Shown: positions 11,288 to 36,580 of the stretch, piece after piece | Layout: each line of letters begins with the position of its first letter | Position numbering within the stretch: position 1 is the stretch's first letter | NCBI GenBank assembly: GCA_014058105.1 | Contig: JACGCM010000155.1 | Location: forward strand, 186,001 to 250,000 | Length of the DNA stretch: 64,000 bases | Direction: 5' to 3' | Source of the DNA: Kingdonia uniflora | Lineage: Eukaryota; Streptophyta; Magnoliopsida; Ranunculales; Circaeasteraceae | Made by a program: the position numbers and the translations under genes | The notes under the pieces: generated by a model | Told to the model about the DNA's origin: nothing | What the model saw: the letters and a program-made list of their open reading frames with translations, nothing else | The model's database searches: none

Positions 11288-13119
11288 TCATACAAGAAGT
11301 AAGAAAGTTACAATCCCCCCTACTAGTCTGAGTAAGTTATATACGACTCCACGATCCAATGTCACAGATGAACCATATGCAATCATTATCGGAAACTGGC
11401 AATTCTCAACCGAGGGATCCTGGTCAGTTAACATTGCCAAGCCAGAGAAATTACAAGCCCAGTTCTTCTGGTTTTTCGCCTGGTAGTACATATTAAAGGC
11501 ATAGGAAGCGTTTCCACGGACACCAATGTGATTACAAGAAGAGCCATAGCCCAAAGCCGTACAATCAGAGAATGTACAAGCATAGTCGATGTTTTGCGCT
11601 AGATGTAGGAAGCCATCTGCATATTTATTCAGAACACACCATCGCCTCTGTAAGTAGCTTACACCTTGTGCCCCTGCTAATCCCTTGTTCGCTTTCTTAC
11701 CTGCATTACTAAAAAAAATCAGTACTTGACTATATCCCGCAAAGGGTGTATTTTGATAAATATGCGAGTTTTGTGGTTGTTACCTAACAAATCAAGTTCA
11801 TATTTGGGCTTCCCGTCGAACTCAAAGATACCCCAGTGCCTCTCAAAGCTGCCTGGTGCAATACTCTTGGCATTCTCATCGATGATACTAAAGAGGTACA
11901 CATCTATCTCCCCACTTCTCAGGGGAGTCCCATGACCACTTTTTACATGTTGAACCAGTCCTTGATTAAACCTCCTCGCACTATCGATATTAGCATGTTT
12001 ATCACCATCTGTAGGCCATCCGACTTCTCCAACAATTATCGACATATCTGGGTACCCCGCTTTCTTCAATGCCCATAGTAAAGTATCAAGATTTGCATCA
12101 AACACATTGGTGTAGATAGCATGACCATCTTTAATCGGCTTGTTTTTGCCATCGAAAAAGGCGTAATCCACAGGAAAATACTGGTTTCCATAAAGACTGA
12201 GGAAAGGGTATATATTGACAGTGAAAGGCGCATTGTTTTCATAGAGGAATTGAACTATTTGGATTGTAAGATCAGCTATCTCCGGCCTAAAATCGCCTGC
12301 TGATGGAACCGGGTCTGACTCCGGAGAATTGTAAATGTCCGCATTGAACGGAACAGTCGCTTTGATCCTGGACCCCAGCCCTGCATCATTGAGAGCTTGT
12401 TGGATGTTACGAAGCGCCGGATACGTGACCTTGAAGAAGGTAGCATTGTAAGTCTGAAGGAATGGCTCATTGCCTACAGCAACATATCTGCAAAAACAGT
12501 AAAAACTCATTCTTTAAAACCTCTTTCTCTTTAAATCAAAACAAACAACTCTGATTTAGTCGTTAAACTCCGACATTCCCACAATATCAAACACTTCGAC
12601 TATAAAACAGAGCAAACCATGAAATCAAACATAACAAGAACAAAATCAAATCCAAATAAAAAACTGAGACAACCCCATTACATGATCATCAAAAACTAGA
12701 AACCCCATTCAACCAAACCTCAAAAAAGACACAAAATCAAAATCAAAGAAACAGAGGAGACCTCAAAAACAGGGGATAAAGAACACTAACTTGATATTGA
12801 CTCCACCATTGAAGGTATACTTGGTGACATTCTCTTCAACCCAATAAGCAGCAGCTCCAAAATCTGCACACATCTCTTCTAACATCACATTGGGTATCGC
12901 CAACATAACTTCGATATCGCTCCCAATTAACGCAGTCAAGATCTTGTAGTCAGCCTCGAACAACTTCACTTTGTTAAACCCATTGCTCTTAAGCATCTCA
13001 ACAACGATTTCTGGAGGGAGTTGGTGAGTTGCCATGGTTCCCCAGTTCACCCCAATGCTTACACCATTAGAGATTATGGTCATCCAGGTGAGAATCATAA
13101 TTAAGAGAGGTTTTGACAT
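11288..13119 (-). CDS. Glucan endo-1,3-beta-glucosidase, GH17 with X8 domain, probably GPI-anchored
   Basis: The enzyme hydrolyses beta-1,3-glucan (callose) in the cell wall. Three exons on the minus strand, 13119-12791, 12487-11784 and 11700-11288, join in frame with GT-AG borders to 481 residues. Residues 1-20 form a signal peptide ([19 protein letters not shown]). The GH17 barrel begins SIGVNWG; the acid/base Glu is in VGNEPF (about E117) and the nucleophile Glu in GEVGWPTDG (about E264). From about residue 345 an X8/CBM43 carbohydrate-binding domain follows, with WCVLN, ACTFSDC, GYGSSC, ACNFSG and the final Cys. The C-terminus is hydrophobic ([15 protein letters not shown]), as for a GPI anchor. 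It resembles plant glucan endo-1,3-beta-glucosidase 8-type proteins. Nothing is broken. Its 3' end lies only about 290 bp from the end of the MADS gene, tail to tail. Confidence 0.93.
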
Positions 13120-13848
13120 TTTCTTGGTTTTTGCTCAAATCAAGAGAGGGAAATGGGAGGGAAGTAGCTTTTGTTATGTTTAGTAGTACCGTTGACGGTG
13201 GGGAGACGACCGGGGTTAACTTGTCGCGGTGGCAGATGCTCCTCGTTTAATCGGAAACTGCACCTTTGGACAGAAAAAACTAGAGAAAGAATGGGAATGA
13301 GAAGAAGAAGATGATGAAGGGAAGGTTTGATAACAAACATGCAGAAAACATGACAATGTGCTTAATTTCGGTTAGTAAAGAGTGTTCAGTGGGCATTTTC
13401 AGGCTAATCCCCACTCCATTTGAAGGACAAACATGCATTGTCAGGCCATTTATTAAGCAGTGGTTTCCTAGATTCACACATCCAGAATTTATCAACTGCT
13501 CTGATTATCCGAAAGCCTGTTTTACCCAAAGGAACCACACATCTGCACGTTGAAGCACATATGTAACCAAGCGATTGAATTATCCAAAGAAAGCTTTGTA
13601 TGTAACCAAATTGAAAGCATCCTCTATTATCATTAAGGCATAAATACACACTGACACCCAACTTTGAAATTACTTGTGATATTTTTCAGCTCCTGTTCTC
13701 TATCGAAGTTTCTCCCAAATTAATGACGAATTTCAATGGCATGGCCTCCATACAGTAGCAGATTGCAGAAACATATTTACCAAAACATTCATAAAATCAT
13801 AATGAAATGGTACAGTACACACAACATTTCGCAACTTTTAGATTCAAA
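13120..13848. other. Upstream region of the glucanase gene and TRM5 downstream DNA
   Basis: No gene is supported. The stretch next to 13119 is the presumed glucanase promoter, read leftwards. From about 13629 to 13745 it shows diverged similarity to 14500-14620, part of the segmental repetition described below the TRM5 terminal exon. Confidence 0.5.
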
Positions 13849-14620
13849 GTTAATCAGTGCTTACAAAACCTTAGACAAATACTCACTTGAAAGTAAATTA
13901 GCACTTACGAAACATTATACAATCACTGCCTTAAAAGTACTTCAGTACTTACAAAAACCTCCTTCCTGGACAGACTGGAGGGTACTACAAAACATTAGAG
14001 AATCACTCACTTAAAAATTAATCAGTACTACAAAAACTTCCTACCTGAATAGACTGGAGGGTACTAGTCGCATCATCTATAAAACATGTCTCATCCGGTA
14101 ACTTACAGCTTAAGCAAAACAACCGGAAATGTGGGAATAACAAACGTACAAAAAACATAACAGGAAATGTTGTTTAGTGGCCATTTATAAATCTCGTTAC
14201 TATTTAGCCTGAGACGCGACTACAAAAGGTTGCCTAGCGCCAAAACAACCGGTAATTGACCACAAAGAATGTCCTAAATAACATGCTTTAAAGCCTGGAT
14301 GAAATCTCATAGTACTTCCGGCGGGAAGCTCCTTTTATAAATTTGCTATAAGGAAGACAGTAAGATCTTGTAATTAAGGTTTTGCAATAAGCACCCAAGA
14401 ACTTTAAATGAAGCTTAAACATATTTCACCATCAATCAAGCATAGAGATGCTTTCCATGTAACAAACTTGAAAACGTCACAAATTGTGCCTAAATGCACT
14501 GATCATTCAACACAAAACTACACACTAGCACACCTGATTCGAAGTTACTTCTGACAATTTTCAGCTCCCTCTAATTGAATCTTCTCCCATATAAATATGA
14601 CCAATCTCAATGGCAAACCA
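13629..14620. repeat. Diverged duplicated non-coding segment
   Basis: 13629-13745 and about 14500-14620 share a run of similar blocks (acacact.aca, ttcagctcc, cttctccca, aatggca). With the terminal-exon copies this suggests duplication of a segment of about 0.9-1.3 kb carrying the 3' end of TRM5. Only the blocks named are clear to the eye. Confidence 0.55.
13849..14120 (-). repeat. Degenerate copies of the last TRM5 exon
   Basis: 14120-14010 matches the terminal TRM5 exon and flank (15330-15221) on the same strand. It still encodes FCLSCKLPDETCF and DDATSTLQSIQ in place of FCLSFRLPEETCF and EDATSTFQSVH. A second, shorter copy lies at 13988-13929 (STLQSVQEGG), and traces of the tail sequence (taatcagt.cttacaaaac) recur at 13849-13927. 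They lie 3' of the real exon and look like serial local duplications. Confidence 0.8.
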
Positions 14621-15229
14621 ACTGTAGTTTGTCAATTGTCATGTAGTACTGGATGCTTCATAAAACGGCCACAATAACACTAAAGCAGTAACTCATAGAT
14701 CAGATTGAGACGGTACACTGGACGTTTCACACTTTCAGATTCATAAGATGGAGTTTCTCGTGTCTTACCAGTTGTATCATATCATAGCAAAAAAATATCC
14801 CAAAATGCGAAAGAACCAAAATCAGGCTTAAAAGTCCCAACTCCTTAGACAATAAGACAGTAATGAACTAATGATGTGAAAACAACTCATTCAGAGAGTT
14901 ACTCTTTCACGAGGTGTTCATTATGCCTATGAATGGAAAAGAAGAACAAAAAGGCCCTAAACCGGTCATTAGAGCAAACCAGTCCACAAATTAGTATGTG
15001 TTCCAGCCCCTTCCCTTTGTTCCCTTTGTTGAAGGATGTCCAGTGACGAAGGTCGTGAGAACTATATATTTGAAATGTTATTCTACTTGGAAACTGGAGA
15101 GAGAGATAGAAAACAAACAATAATCTTACTTTTCTAGTTCCAGTATAAAATGTGGGAACAACCCCGTGGAGCTAAAGATTGATAGATACCAGTTGTGGGG
15201 TTAATCCCAGCTCTCGTATTACTTAAAAG

Positions 15230-28483
<13,254 letters not shown>

Positions 28484-28502
28484 CTCTCTCTCTCTCTCTC
28501 TC
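28484..28502 (-). repeat. GA microsatellite in the TRM5 leader
   Basis: A run of TC on the plus strand (GA in the transcript) directly precedes the TRM5 ATG. GA-rich leaders are common in plant genes. Confidence 0.7.
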
Positions 28503-28605
28503 ACAATCAAACCAATTCGACTCACTTTGTGTTGAGGAATTGAAATCATAGATCTTCAACTTTAATAAACAACACCTAACTCTCTCAAGGCTCTATAATC
28601 AACAA

Positions 28606-28645
28606 GTTGATATGGCCGAGTTGGTCTAAGGCGCCAGATTAAGGT

Positions 28646-28678
<33 letters not shown>

Positions 28679-28685
28679 TGTCAAC
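28606..28685 (+). tRNA. trnL-AAG: tRNA-Leu (anticodon AAG)
   Basis: An 80-nt cloverleaf folds without an intron. The acceptor stem GTTGATA pairs with TGTCAAC (one G-U) and A at 28686 is the discriminator base. The D arm follows TGGCCGAGTTGG, the anticodon stem CCAGA/TCTGG holds the loop TTAAGGT with AAG, and a long variable arm typical of Leu precedes the T arm GGGTTCAAATCCC. Both internal pol III boxes are present. A T-rich terminator follows at 28689-28706, and CAACA lies just upstream as in many plant tRNA genes. Position 37 is G. Confidence 0.95.
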
Positions 28686-28762
28686 AAATTTGTTTTTTTA
28701 TATTTTTCTTCACCCCCTCTCATGTAGCTCAGTTTTGAACACAACACGTGGCCAACCAGAGG

Positions 28763-28963
28763 CAGGGCCGTTCTTACCATAAAGCCATTTAGGCAAAAGC
28801 CTTAGCCCCCCTGAAAATTAAAGGCCCAAAAATTTTACTATGTCATTAGAATTAAAGAAAATGAGGTTAATATACTAAAATGGTACTAACAACAAAATTG
28901 CCTTGGGTTGACAGGTTAGAACTACATTTCTTATCCTTGAAGGTTGTTAGATTGATTCATTAT
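28763..28963. mobile_element. Possible hAT-like terminal fragment
   Basis: The sequence starting CAGGGCCGTTCTTACC, with AAAGCC.TTTAGGCAAAAGCC and AAAGGCCCAAAA following, resembles one end of plant non-autonomous hAT elements. The opposite terminal repeat was not found; the Tat LTR begins directly after this stretch and may have displaced it. Confidence 0.35.
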
Positions 28964-29780
28964 TGTAATAGCCTATTTTCGTATTGCACGAAGATAACGC
29001 TTTACACCTTTGAAATCTAGTATGTTTAGTTATGAACAAGAAACAAACAACACTAGATTTAGTGTGAAAAACCCTTAAATGGGTTAAAAACCACGACCTC
29101 TTCTGAGGATTTTATAAAGAGAGAGAGGTATATTTAGACTGCTAACTATTACAAAGAGAGAGAGAGAGATGTAGAAATGATCTCTTAGAGGTTCTCAGAG
29201 CAGCCTCTTTAATTCGTAGCTATCTAGTCTTATTTATAGGTCTTATAATATGACCGTTGGTCACATTGATGAGGAACGTTACAATATCGGGTTTTGATGA
29301 GTCTTCATGGTGGATTTTTGTAACGTCTTGATACTTGTTGATCTGTAACGAATCTATTAACATTCTTTAGTTGTGGCTTCAGATCGTTGGGAAGATACAA
29401 TCTCCTGTGATGCTCGCGTGCATACGACCTGTTGACAAGTGGAGGAGTATCTTTTGTAGTGTGAAGTCACAGGATGCTTTGATATCTCTGAACTGTTGAT
29501 GAAGATATGATCTCTAATAGTGTTCGCGTGTACTCGAACTGCTGTTAATGAAGATATGATCTCTAATAATGTTCGCGTGTATTCGAACTGTTGATCAATA
29601 TCTGAGTATTTTCTACAGTGCGATGTTATTGGATGTTTTGTCATCCCCGAGCTGTAGATGAGGAAGTCTGTATTACGATCTCTTTACTTTTAGTCCTTGA
29701 TTGGTTATCAGTATGTTTACTCTGAGTTATGTGAGTTTGAATATCGGACTCAGTACGGGGATTAGAAATAAGCCCTCACA
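28964..29780 (-). repeat. 3' LTR of the Tat element
   Basis: 817 bp from TGTAATAGCC to AGCCCTCACA on the plus strand. It is matched over most of its length by 43104-43890. It contains a short GA run near 29155 and internal near-duplicates (gaagatatgatctctaata) near 29500-29570. Confidence 0.9.
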
Positions 29781-29800
29781 ACTGCCCCCTCTCAGCCAAT
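29781..29800 (-). promoter_or_regulatory. Polypurine tract of the Tat element
   Basis: On the minus strand CTGAGAGGGGGCAGT abuts the LTR start TGTGAGGG. This is the expected plus-strand primer. Confidence 0.75.
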
Positions 29801-29996
29801 AGCAGGAGAAATGTATTTTGCGAGTGGTGTTGATTGAGAAATCCAGTCGTCTAAATTGAATATTGTATTGATGGCCTCCATTTTATCTTGGAAAAATAGT
29901 AGTTTCGACTTTTGGGTCTCCCAAAAATTCTTCTTGAGACGTGCACTTGTGATGAATACCTTATTGGAAGTTGTAGAGTGCATTAAATGCTGCTAG

Positions 29997-30005
29997 TATA
30001 AAATA
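29997..30005 (+). promoter_or_regulatory. Candidate TATA box for the antisense genes
   Basis: TATAAAATA lies about 200 bp inside the element from the 3' LTR and points toward the plus-strand gene block. A plus-strand ATG (MVTTRRQAYE) lies near 30075. The role is inferred. Confidence 0.4.
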
Positions 30006-31379
30006 TGGTAAATAGTTGCTATCACTATTCACCCTGGTTAACGTTCTCAGTCATTCAGGTTGGGTTGAGTAGTAGTGATGGTGACAACTCGACGCCAAGC
30101 ATATGAGGTAGAGTTCAGACAAAAATGGCAAGTCTGCAAACTCGTTATTTTGGCACCCAAAGTCTTTCTCTGCCGCCTTCAATCCCTGTTCCTCCAACTT
30201 TCCATGGGATGTCGTAGGAAAAAGTAGAGGAGACAGAGGATGATTTTCATCAATTGTGGCGATTCCATTATGTGGTTTTGTTTGCTGCTCACCGTCGGTC
30301 CTGTTTGGGGATGCTTACAGAAGATGTGGTGTTGGCGGAAGACGAGAAGGCGGGGAAGTCATCTGAGAAGTATTGTCGATACCCTGTGAAAGATTGGGTA
30401 TTGTAATAGTGGAGGAGGTCCTTTGTTGGAAGCGGAGGTGGGGGTTATGGAGGAGTGGTGGGATTAATTTTGTCCTCTGCTTCATTCTAATTCCCATCCT
30501 TGGGCTTTGAGTTTTTCTGTTGGGCCCGCCATTATTTCTTTTCAAGTGTTGCACTGTCATTTGCAACGTAGGCTATTCTTTGTAAAAGACAAAATTATCT
30601 GTAGAACTTGTAATTTTTATCTCTGAACTGGTTGAAGTGTTCGTTCTTGTAACTTGTTTTTCTTGAATAATAAATTTAAACTTTATTATCTTGTCTTGTA
30701 AGTGCTTGAAGCTGCTTTTAGAACTATTGTAAGACACCATTGAACAAATATCGAACTAGTTACCGATGACATAGGTCAAAAATATGTAGGTTGCAGTGTT
30801 GATATATCTGAACTGTGTAGGTCGCTCTTATATATGTACGACCTTATTGAGATATAGTATTGTTACGTCTGTGGAGACGACAAGGTCGTAATTCCTTTCG
30901 TGCCATGAGTTCTTTAGAGCCATGCCGTTGTCAACTTGAATACTTGTTATCATCGGTGGAACTTGGTCGAAGCCTTTGAAAATACGCTGGATAAACTTGT
31001 TAAAGAGGATGTGAGAGCTGTTAATATAAAAACCATTCTGTGTGGTGAAGAGAGTTATCCGTTCTGTCATTGTATGTAAAGTCGGATGATTGATCATAAT
31101 AAATTGATTTGATTGTGTTGAGGTCGGCTCATCATTGTCTTCTGTATCTATGATAATTTTTGACTGAAATGGAACTGAAGCAGGATTTGCTGCTAATCTT
31201 TTGCTTCTGTCAAGCCGATATTGTGGTAAGTGACAACTGTAATAGCTGTACTTAGGTTTTTAAACTGGAACCATGCTATAAAAAAGCGTAGCAGGATCGT
31301 GCAGCCGTAGAAGGTTATTGTTGTAAGTAATCGTGTTGTAAGATCTGTATAAATCTTCTTGGGCAGTGAGTCCTTAATA

Positions 31380-33772
31380 ATGACAGAGGAGAGGGATAGA
31401 GGTGATAACAGAACACGTTACACCAAAAACTATTATGAGGGCAAACGAAAAGACGTGTCTGTTAGGAGAGATGACGCAGACACGTATCCCAAAGAGCCGT
31501 TGTTTCAGAAACCGAGGGATAATATTAAAGTTTTTCTTCCCTCTTCTCTTAAACTACAATCAGTTGCAGACAGAGGCAGAAGCATTTCTAGAGAGAGAAA
31601 ATCCTCAAATTTTGAACGTAGTCCTCCAGTGTTGTGTGATCTTACTAAGAGGGACAAAGTTTGATTGTCTGAGGTGCGAGCGGTGACCAGAGTCGACGAC
31701 TGTTGCTCTTCTAGTACAGGTTAGTGTCTCTGCTTCCATATTTTTTGCTGTTGTATTAGTTTCTTGGAAAACTGGTAGGTTGCGTTTGTGAACTTTTTGG
31801 GTAAGTTAATAACGTGTTGGGTACGGCTGAGGGAGGAGGCCTATTTTATTAATAAAAACTCTGAATAGATTTTCCCTTTATATGTGGTAGATACGCTCAA
31901 AAAACCTGAAACCCAGTAGTAAATTTGTTGTATCCGCCAGTAGTGAAGAATCATCATCGTCTGATAGGACTATAGATGATTCTGTGGTAATTGGTACTGT
32001 GACTGCTGATAATCTGTCTATTTCTTCTGGGAGGGATGTTGGATTGCATGCGAGGGATGAAACTGGGCAATTTTTTAAGTATCCCGAGAATGTAGACGTA
32101 GCGAAGAAATTTTTACAGTATAAAAAGAGTTTAGATGGAGAATGGGGGAATTATGTGGTGAATGCAGGGTTGTGGTTTAGAACTCTGGTGAGATCGAGTG
32201 GTAATGTAGAACATTATCCGGTGCCTTCTCTGGATCGTTGGAAGAGAAGTATGGATATAGGAAACGATATATATATCGTTTATTATAATAGAACTGGATC
32301 AGAGGTCGTAGAGGAAGGATTTCTCTGTTATTTAAACCAGGTCGCATATGGGTTGAGTATTCCTCTAACCTTTTTCCAAAATGGGGTAATGAATACACTA
32401 AAGAGTTGCCCTGGTCAATTAAATGGTAACATCTTTGAGATAACGAGAGTCTGTAAAGTCCTTAATCATAAGTGGAGAGATGGTGGTATTGCAAGACGAT
32501 TCATTGCGGACGATGTCTTAAAATACTATAAGATTAAGTATGTGAAAGATTAGAAGAGCGGATACTTGTTTAGTGATTCGGCGAGGCCGAAATTCTTTGA
32601 TTTTGAGTTTTCTGGGAGGCCCTGGTGCGACCATCTTGTGATGGTAAGGGGTAATTGTATGCAAGTGCACGGGGAACCTGCGCTCGAACTGATATATAAG
32701 AATTTTAACGAGAGTAAGTATCTTCATTCTGCCTGTAGTTTGTCTCTTAACTTATTGCGAGTTGCTAACATAGTTTGTTGCTGTTTTGGCAGAGCCTAAT
32801 CCAAAAGTTGTTGCTGATACATTGAGTTTGTTCGACGTCGTTAGTCGAGAAGGGAGCGAACTGAATAAAGTTCTTGGAGAACTAGGAATTCGCAGAGAGA
32901 AGAGGCTTAACTCTGTAGTTAAAAAAGTGTAATGAGTTCATCAAAAACAAGCTATGGCCGCATCTGGCTCTACTTATGCTGATGTTATGGAGATTCCTGC
33001 CTGTGCTGCGGGTACTTCGAGCTCCTTAGTTCGGTGACCAAAATAAAAAAGGCAGTGCCGCCTTCTGAGCAAGTAGCTTCTGTGCAGATACCGTCGGTGG
33101 GAACTGAGGGGGTGGTTCCTGATGTGAATATGGCTCCTCCTCTGTAGAAGCAGAAAAAAAGAATCTGGTAAAGATATCTGAGCTTCTTCGAATGGTGTCA
33201 ACCTCGAAGCCGTGGAGCAGGAGGCATTGGACTTGGCTACGAGTGATCCCATCCGCCTAGATACTCAAATTCGATCCAGAATCTCTCAGGTATGCAATGT
33301 GTTATTTGATTAAATCTTTTCCAGTAATGATCCTATTTTGAAATATTGCTTTGCTATATTTGGTGCAGCTTTCTGTTGCTTGGAAGTCGGCCGCGGAGGT
33401 GTTAAAGCTAACTGCTGCGAATCGTGGTGAACATGTTCGGCAACATGATATAGAGAAAGTTGTTCTGCAGGAACAGTTCGAGCAGGAGAAGATGTTGCAG
33501 AGGGAGTAGTTCGAGAAGGAAGCTACCGCTACAAAGCAAGAGGTTGAAGATGAGGCGAAGAAGGCTGTTGAAATTGCGGTAGCTTCCCAAAATAAGTTGA
33601 TTCAAGCCTTCTACTTCTGGGGTTTGAGCAGAGAGGATGTCGACCTTGCTTTTGCAGGGAAGTATGGCGAGATCGTCTTCCCAGGGGATGATACTTCTCC
33701 AGTGGCTGAGCAGACCCCGACTCCTCCAGTGGCTGATGATCCGACCAAGAAGGTAGCAGGATCTAAATCTTG
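31380..33772 (+). pseudogene. Antisense gene 1 of the Tat element: gypsy-type transposon domain, spliced
   Basis: This gene is opposite to gag-pol. A possible first exon begins at 31380 (MTEERDRGDNRTRY). Exon A starts after the AG at 31889-31890 and runs to 32713 before GTAAGT. It carries a serine-rich stretch and then a domain like the plant putative gypsy-type transposon family (EEGFLCYLNQVAYGLSIPLT, CPGQLNGNIFEITRVC), with one TAG at 32551-32553, then FFDFEFSGRPWCDHLVMVRG. Exon B begins after the AG at 32792 (PNPKVVADTLSLFDVVSREG, LNKVLGELGIRREKR). A later exon from about 33369 has a charged coiled coil and the end motif FYFWGLSREDVDLAFAGKYG, with a stop at 33772. The gene is decayed. A homologue with the same order lies at 53701-55560. 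Function unknown. Confidence 0.7.
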
Positions 33773-33918
33773 ATTATGTAGTTGTAGCATAGTTCTTGAG
33801 ACTTAGTCGAACTTTGTCCTTTGTATTGGTGGCAGAACTGTTTTTGATGAGGTTTTGAAATTTATGTGGTTGTTGTTGATATATGTTGTTTTGATGTAAA
33901 TGTATGATTTGTATGTAG

Positions 33919-36346
33919 GAGGTAGTTCATTTGAGGGGGAAAGTGATCGAGATGAAGAAGGCCTTGAGTCGAGCAAGGGATTCTATCAATCGTACTCAAC
34001 AGGTACACAATAAACTTGAATATTAGAGACGCCTTCATAAGTTAAATTTTGATAAAACCTTTAAGGAGTTATTCGAACTTTAATGTAGATATGGGAAGAT
34101 AAAAATTGAGAGGGATGAGGTTTTGAGACCGATAGGTTCATTTTACTCCAAAAATCTCTTAAGGATAAGCGATTCGTTGATGAGACCAATAAGTTAGAGT
34201 GTCAAAGGTCATTATTGTCTTTGACACTGTATTTTGAGGCCGAAGTTGATAGTGAGCGGGGTTTGAAGGAGGATAATTTAGAACTGTTAACTGAGAGAAA
34301 CATAGTGCCAGACCCAGCTCGGGTGAAATTCTTTAGCGCAAAAAGCGCGCAACCACCATAGTAGAGAAGCGTAAAGATGCTCAACTCGGGCTGGAGTATC
34401 CATCAAATGGGGTGATGTAGGTTTATTGCCTGTTGAGCTTGACTTTTGTAGGGTCAAAGGGAAATGAGGATCCTTTTCTTCAATATAAAAAGGAGGATAG
34501 AAAGATCCACGCACAATTAGAAATTGATCTGAGGCATGCTTGTGATGAACTGGAGCGGTACAAGGGTCATAATGCATGTCTGGAGACGGAAAAGGTGGAG
34601 TGTGCTAGGTTGTTGCAGAACTCTGAGAAAAGTGTGACATTGTTAAAAGCGCGTTTACTAGATACGCAGCAACGTCTGCAATTATCCCAATCACGCTTGA
34701 AGAAGAAAAAATTTCCAAAGCGGGGGAAACGTGCTACCGATACGGACCACGAACTTCAGATGGCCGATGTGATCGCGTTTTATGGGGGTGAGCTCGAGAG
34801 AGTAGAAAATGAATTTAGACGTTATATCTCGAGCTGTGGTAAAGATGTGGAAGTAGAGAATGATAAGGTTGAAAATATGTGGTTTGTAAAAGGGGATGAG
34901 GGTGGGAGAGCTACAACCTCAAAACCATGAGCTGAAGAGTCCGAGGAGGAGGAGATCAAAGATCTGCTACCTCACACAAAGCATAAGACCCGTCCGCAAG
35001 TGGTCGTAATCTTTAATGAGCCTTTGTAAGTAGATGCTAGTAGTAGTAGGGTGCGATCACAAGCCAACTAGATTATGACATTTGATTGCACGTTGCATAA
35101 TGTAATTGATTCGTGTATCATAGCTTGATGTTGTTATAAATGTTGTATAATGATATGTCTTGAAGGAATGAATATATGTTGATAGATATATTGTCTCTTG
35201 GGATTTGCTCTTCTAGGTTGAAGAGAAAGAAAATGACAAATTGGCTGCCTTATCAGCGTCAAATAAAAAATTGTCTGCCAAGTTGTAGCAATGTTCGTTA
35301 GCGGTTGAAAGAAAGACTTTGTTGAATTCAAAGCTGGAATCTGAGATGTTGGAACTGTAGAGTCGGCTAAATACTGTGACTGTAGAGTTTTCATGTAAGG
35401 ATGCCAAGATATTGACTGCTAATAACGAATCCGAACAGTGGAAAAAATCTTTGAAGAAGAAAAAGTCGAAGACCATGGCTGCGAATCAACAAGTGCTAGA
35501 TCTGTTAAGTACGATTGAAAAATAAAAGAATGATCTGTTGTATCATCAGTCGGTGATAGCAAATAATAATGATCTCTTAAAGAAGTAAGATTTTGAAATC
35601 CGTTATATGCGCGAGTGCCTAAAAAAGCTGAACTGGGATTTGCATGAGGCTCGAGATTCATGTCAGAGAAAAAATGACCGTGCCAAAACTCACGAGGAGG
35701 CATGTTCTAAGAGAGATCGAGAGCTTAATGAGGCCATCAATAAGTGTAATTCGCGGATCGCTGATCTTGATCGGGACAAACAAGTTTTGGTACAAGAGTG
35801 TATTCAAGGTAATAAAGTTTTCGAGGAACTCCATGCGAAGTATAAAGAGTCGGAGAGGATGATGGATGCAGCTGAAGCCGAGATCAATTATTCAAGGGAG
35901 GTAGATAACAAGTTGTACCGTCTGAAGCAGGAGATGGAGCGCAGTGTGCAGATAACGAAGCAATATAAAGGCTCGTTGCTGCAGGAGAAAAATCTCTAGA
36001 AGCTCGATGTAAAAATCTTGATGATGAATTAAACAAGGTGAAAACTGAATTTTATGAAGCTACGTTGTTGGCTGCAAAAAATGTTACGTTATGTGCTATG
36101 GCTATGTTACATGCTGATGTAGAAAAAGGCCAAACAGAGCGTGAGTCGATCTTAGCTACTACAACTGAATATGTTACGGAATATGACTTGCAGCTACCAC
36201 GGTTATCCTATATAGATAATTTGATGTCGAGAGTTATGGAATCGTTCAATGCACCTTCTACTGTAGTGGATGCGGCTAGTCATTCCCCTGTCTTACTTTC
36301 ATCTGGGGCCTGGGGAGAGTTTGAATGTTGTACGCCCAAAGCGTGA
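33919..36346 (+). pseudogene. Antisense gene 2 of the Tat element: coiled-coil protein, multi-exon remnant
   Basis: After TGTAG at 33915-33919 a plus-strand exon reads EVVHLRGKVIEMKKALSRAR to a GT donor near 34000. Further coiled-coil blocks follow at 34433-34930 (RKIHAQLEIDLRHACDELER), 35215-35520 and 35607-35999 (KCNSRIADLDRDKQVLVQEC, KLYRLKQEMERSVQI). The last, 36038-36346, ends YDLQLPRLSYIDNLMSRVME and a stop. Glu, Lys and Leu heptads dominate and no catalytic motif is visible. Stops inside several blocks show decay. The corresponding block in the second Tat element is at 51820-53650 on the minus strand. Function unknown; a structural or partner-binding role is a guess. Confidence 0.55.
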
Positions 36347-36580
36347 GCTGTAGTTTCATTGTTTATATTGTAATGAGACAGAGTGTAAGTATGTTTTTGC
36401 TGGAGAAAAATGTTAAATGTTGAGTAGATAAAAAAGTTCATTGTTAGCTTTATGTATAATCAAATTTGGTGATCCAACGAACGATCATATTGAGATTTAG
36501 TGATGTGGTATTGTAACGTGTATAAGTCAATTTGAACAAATCAATAAAGGCTGTAATGAGATATTTGAAGGGCGCGTTAC

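Noticed and set aside
11719..12510. Glucanase frame extended at both ends into MSFYCFC and past LLGN
   Set aside because: The extensions are intron sequence. GT-AG borders at 12487/12791 and 11784/11700 restore the GH17 and X8 protein exactly.
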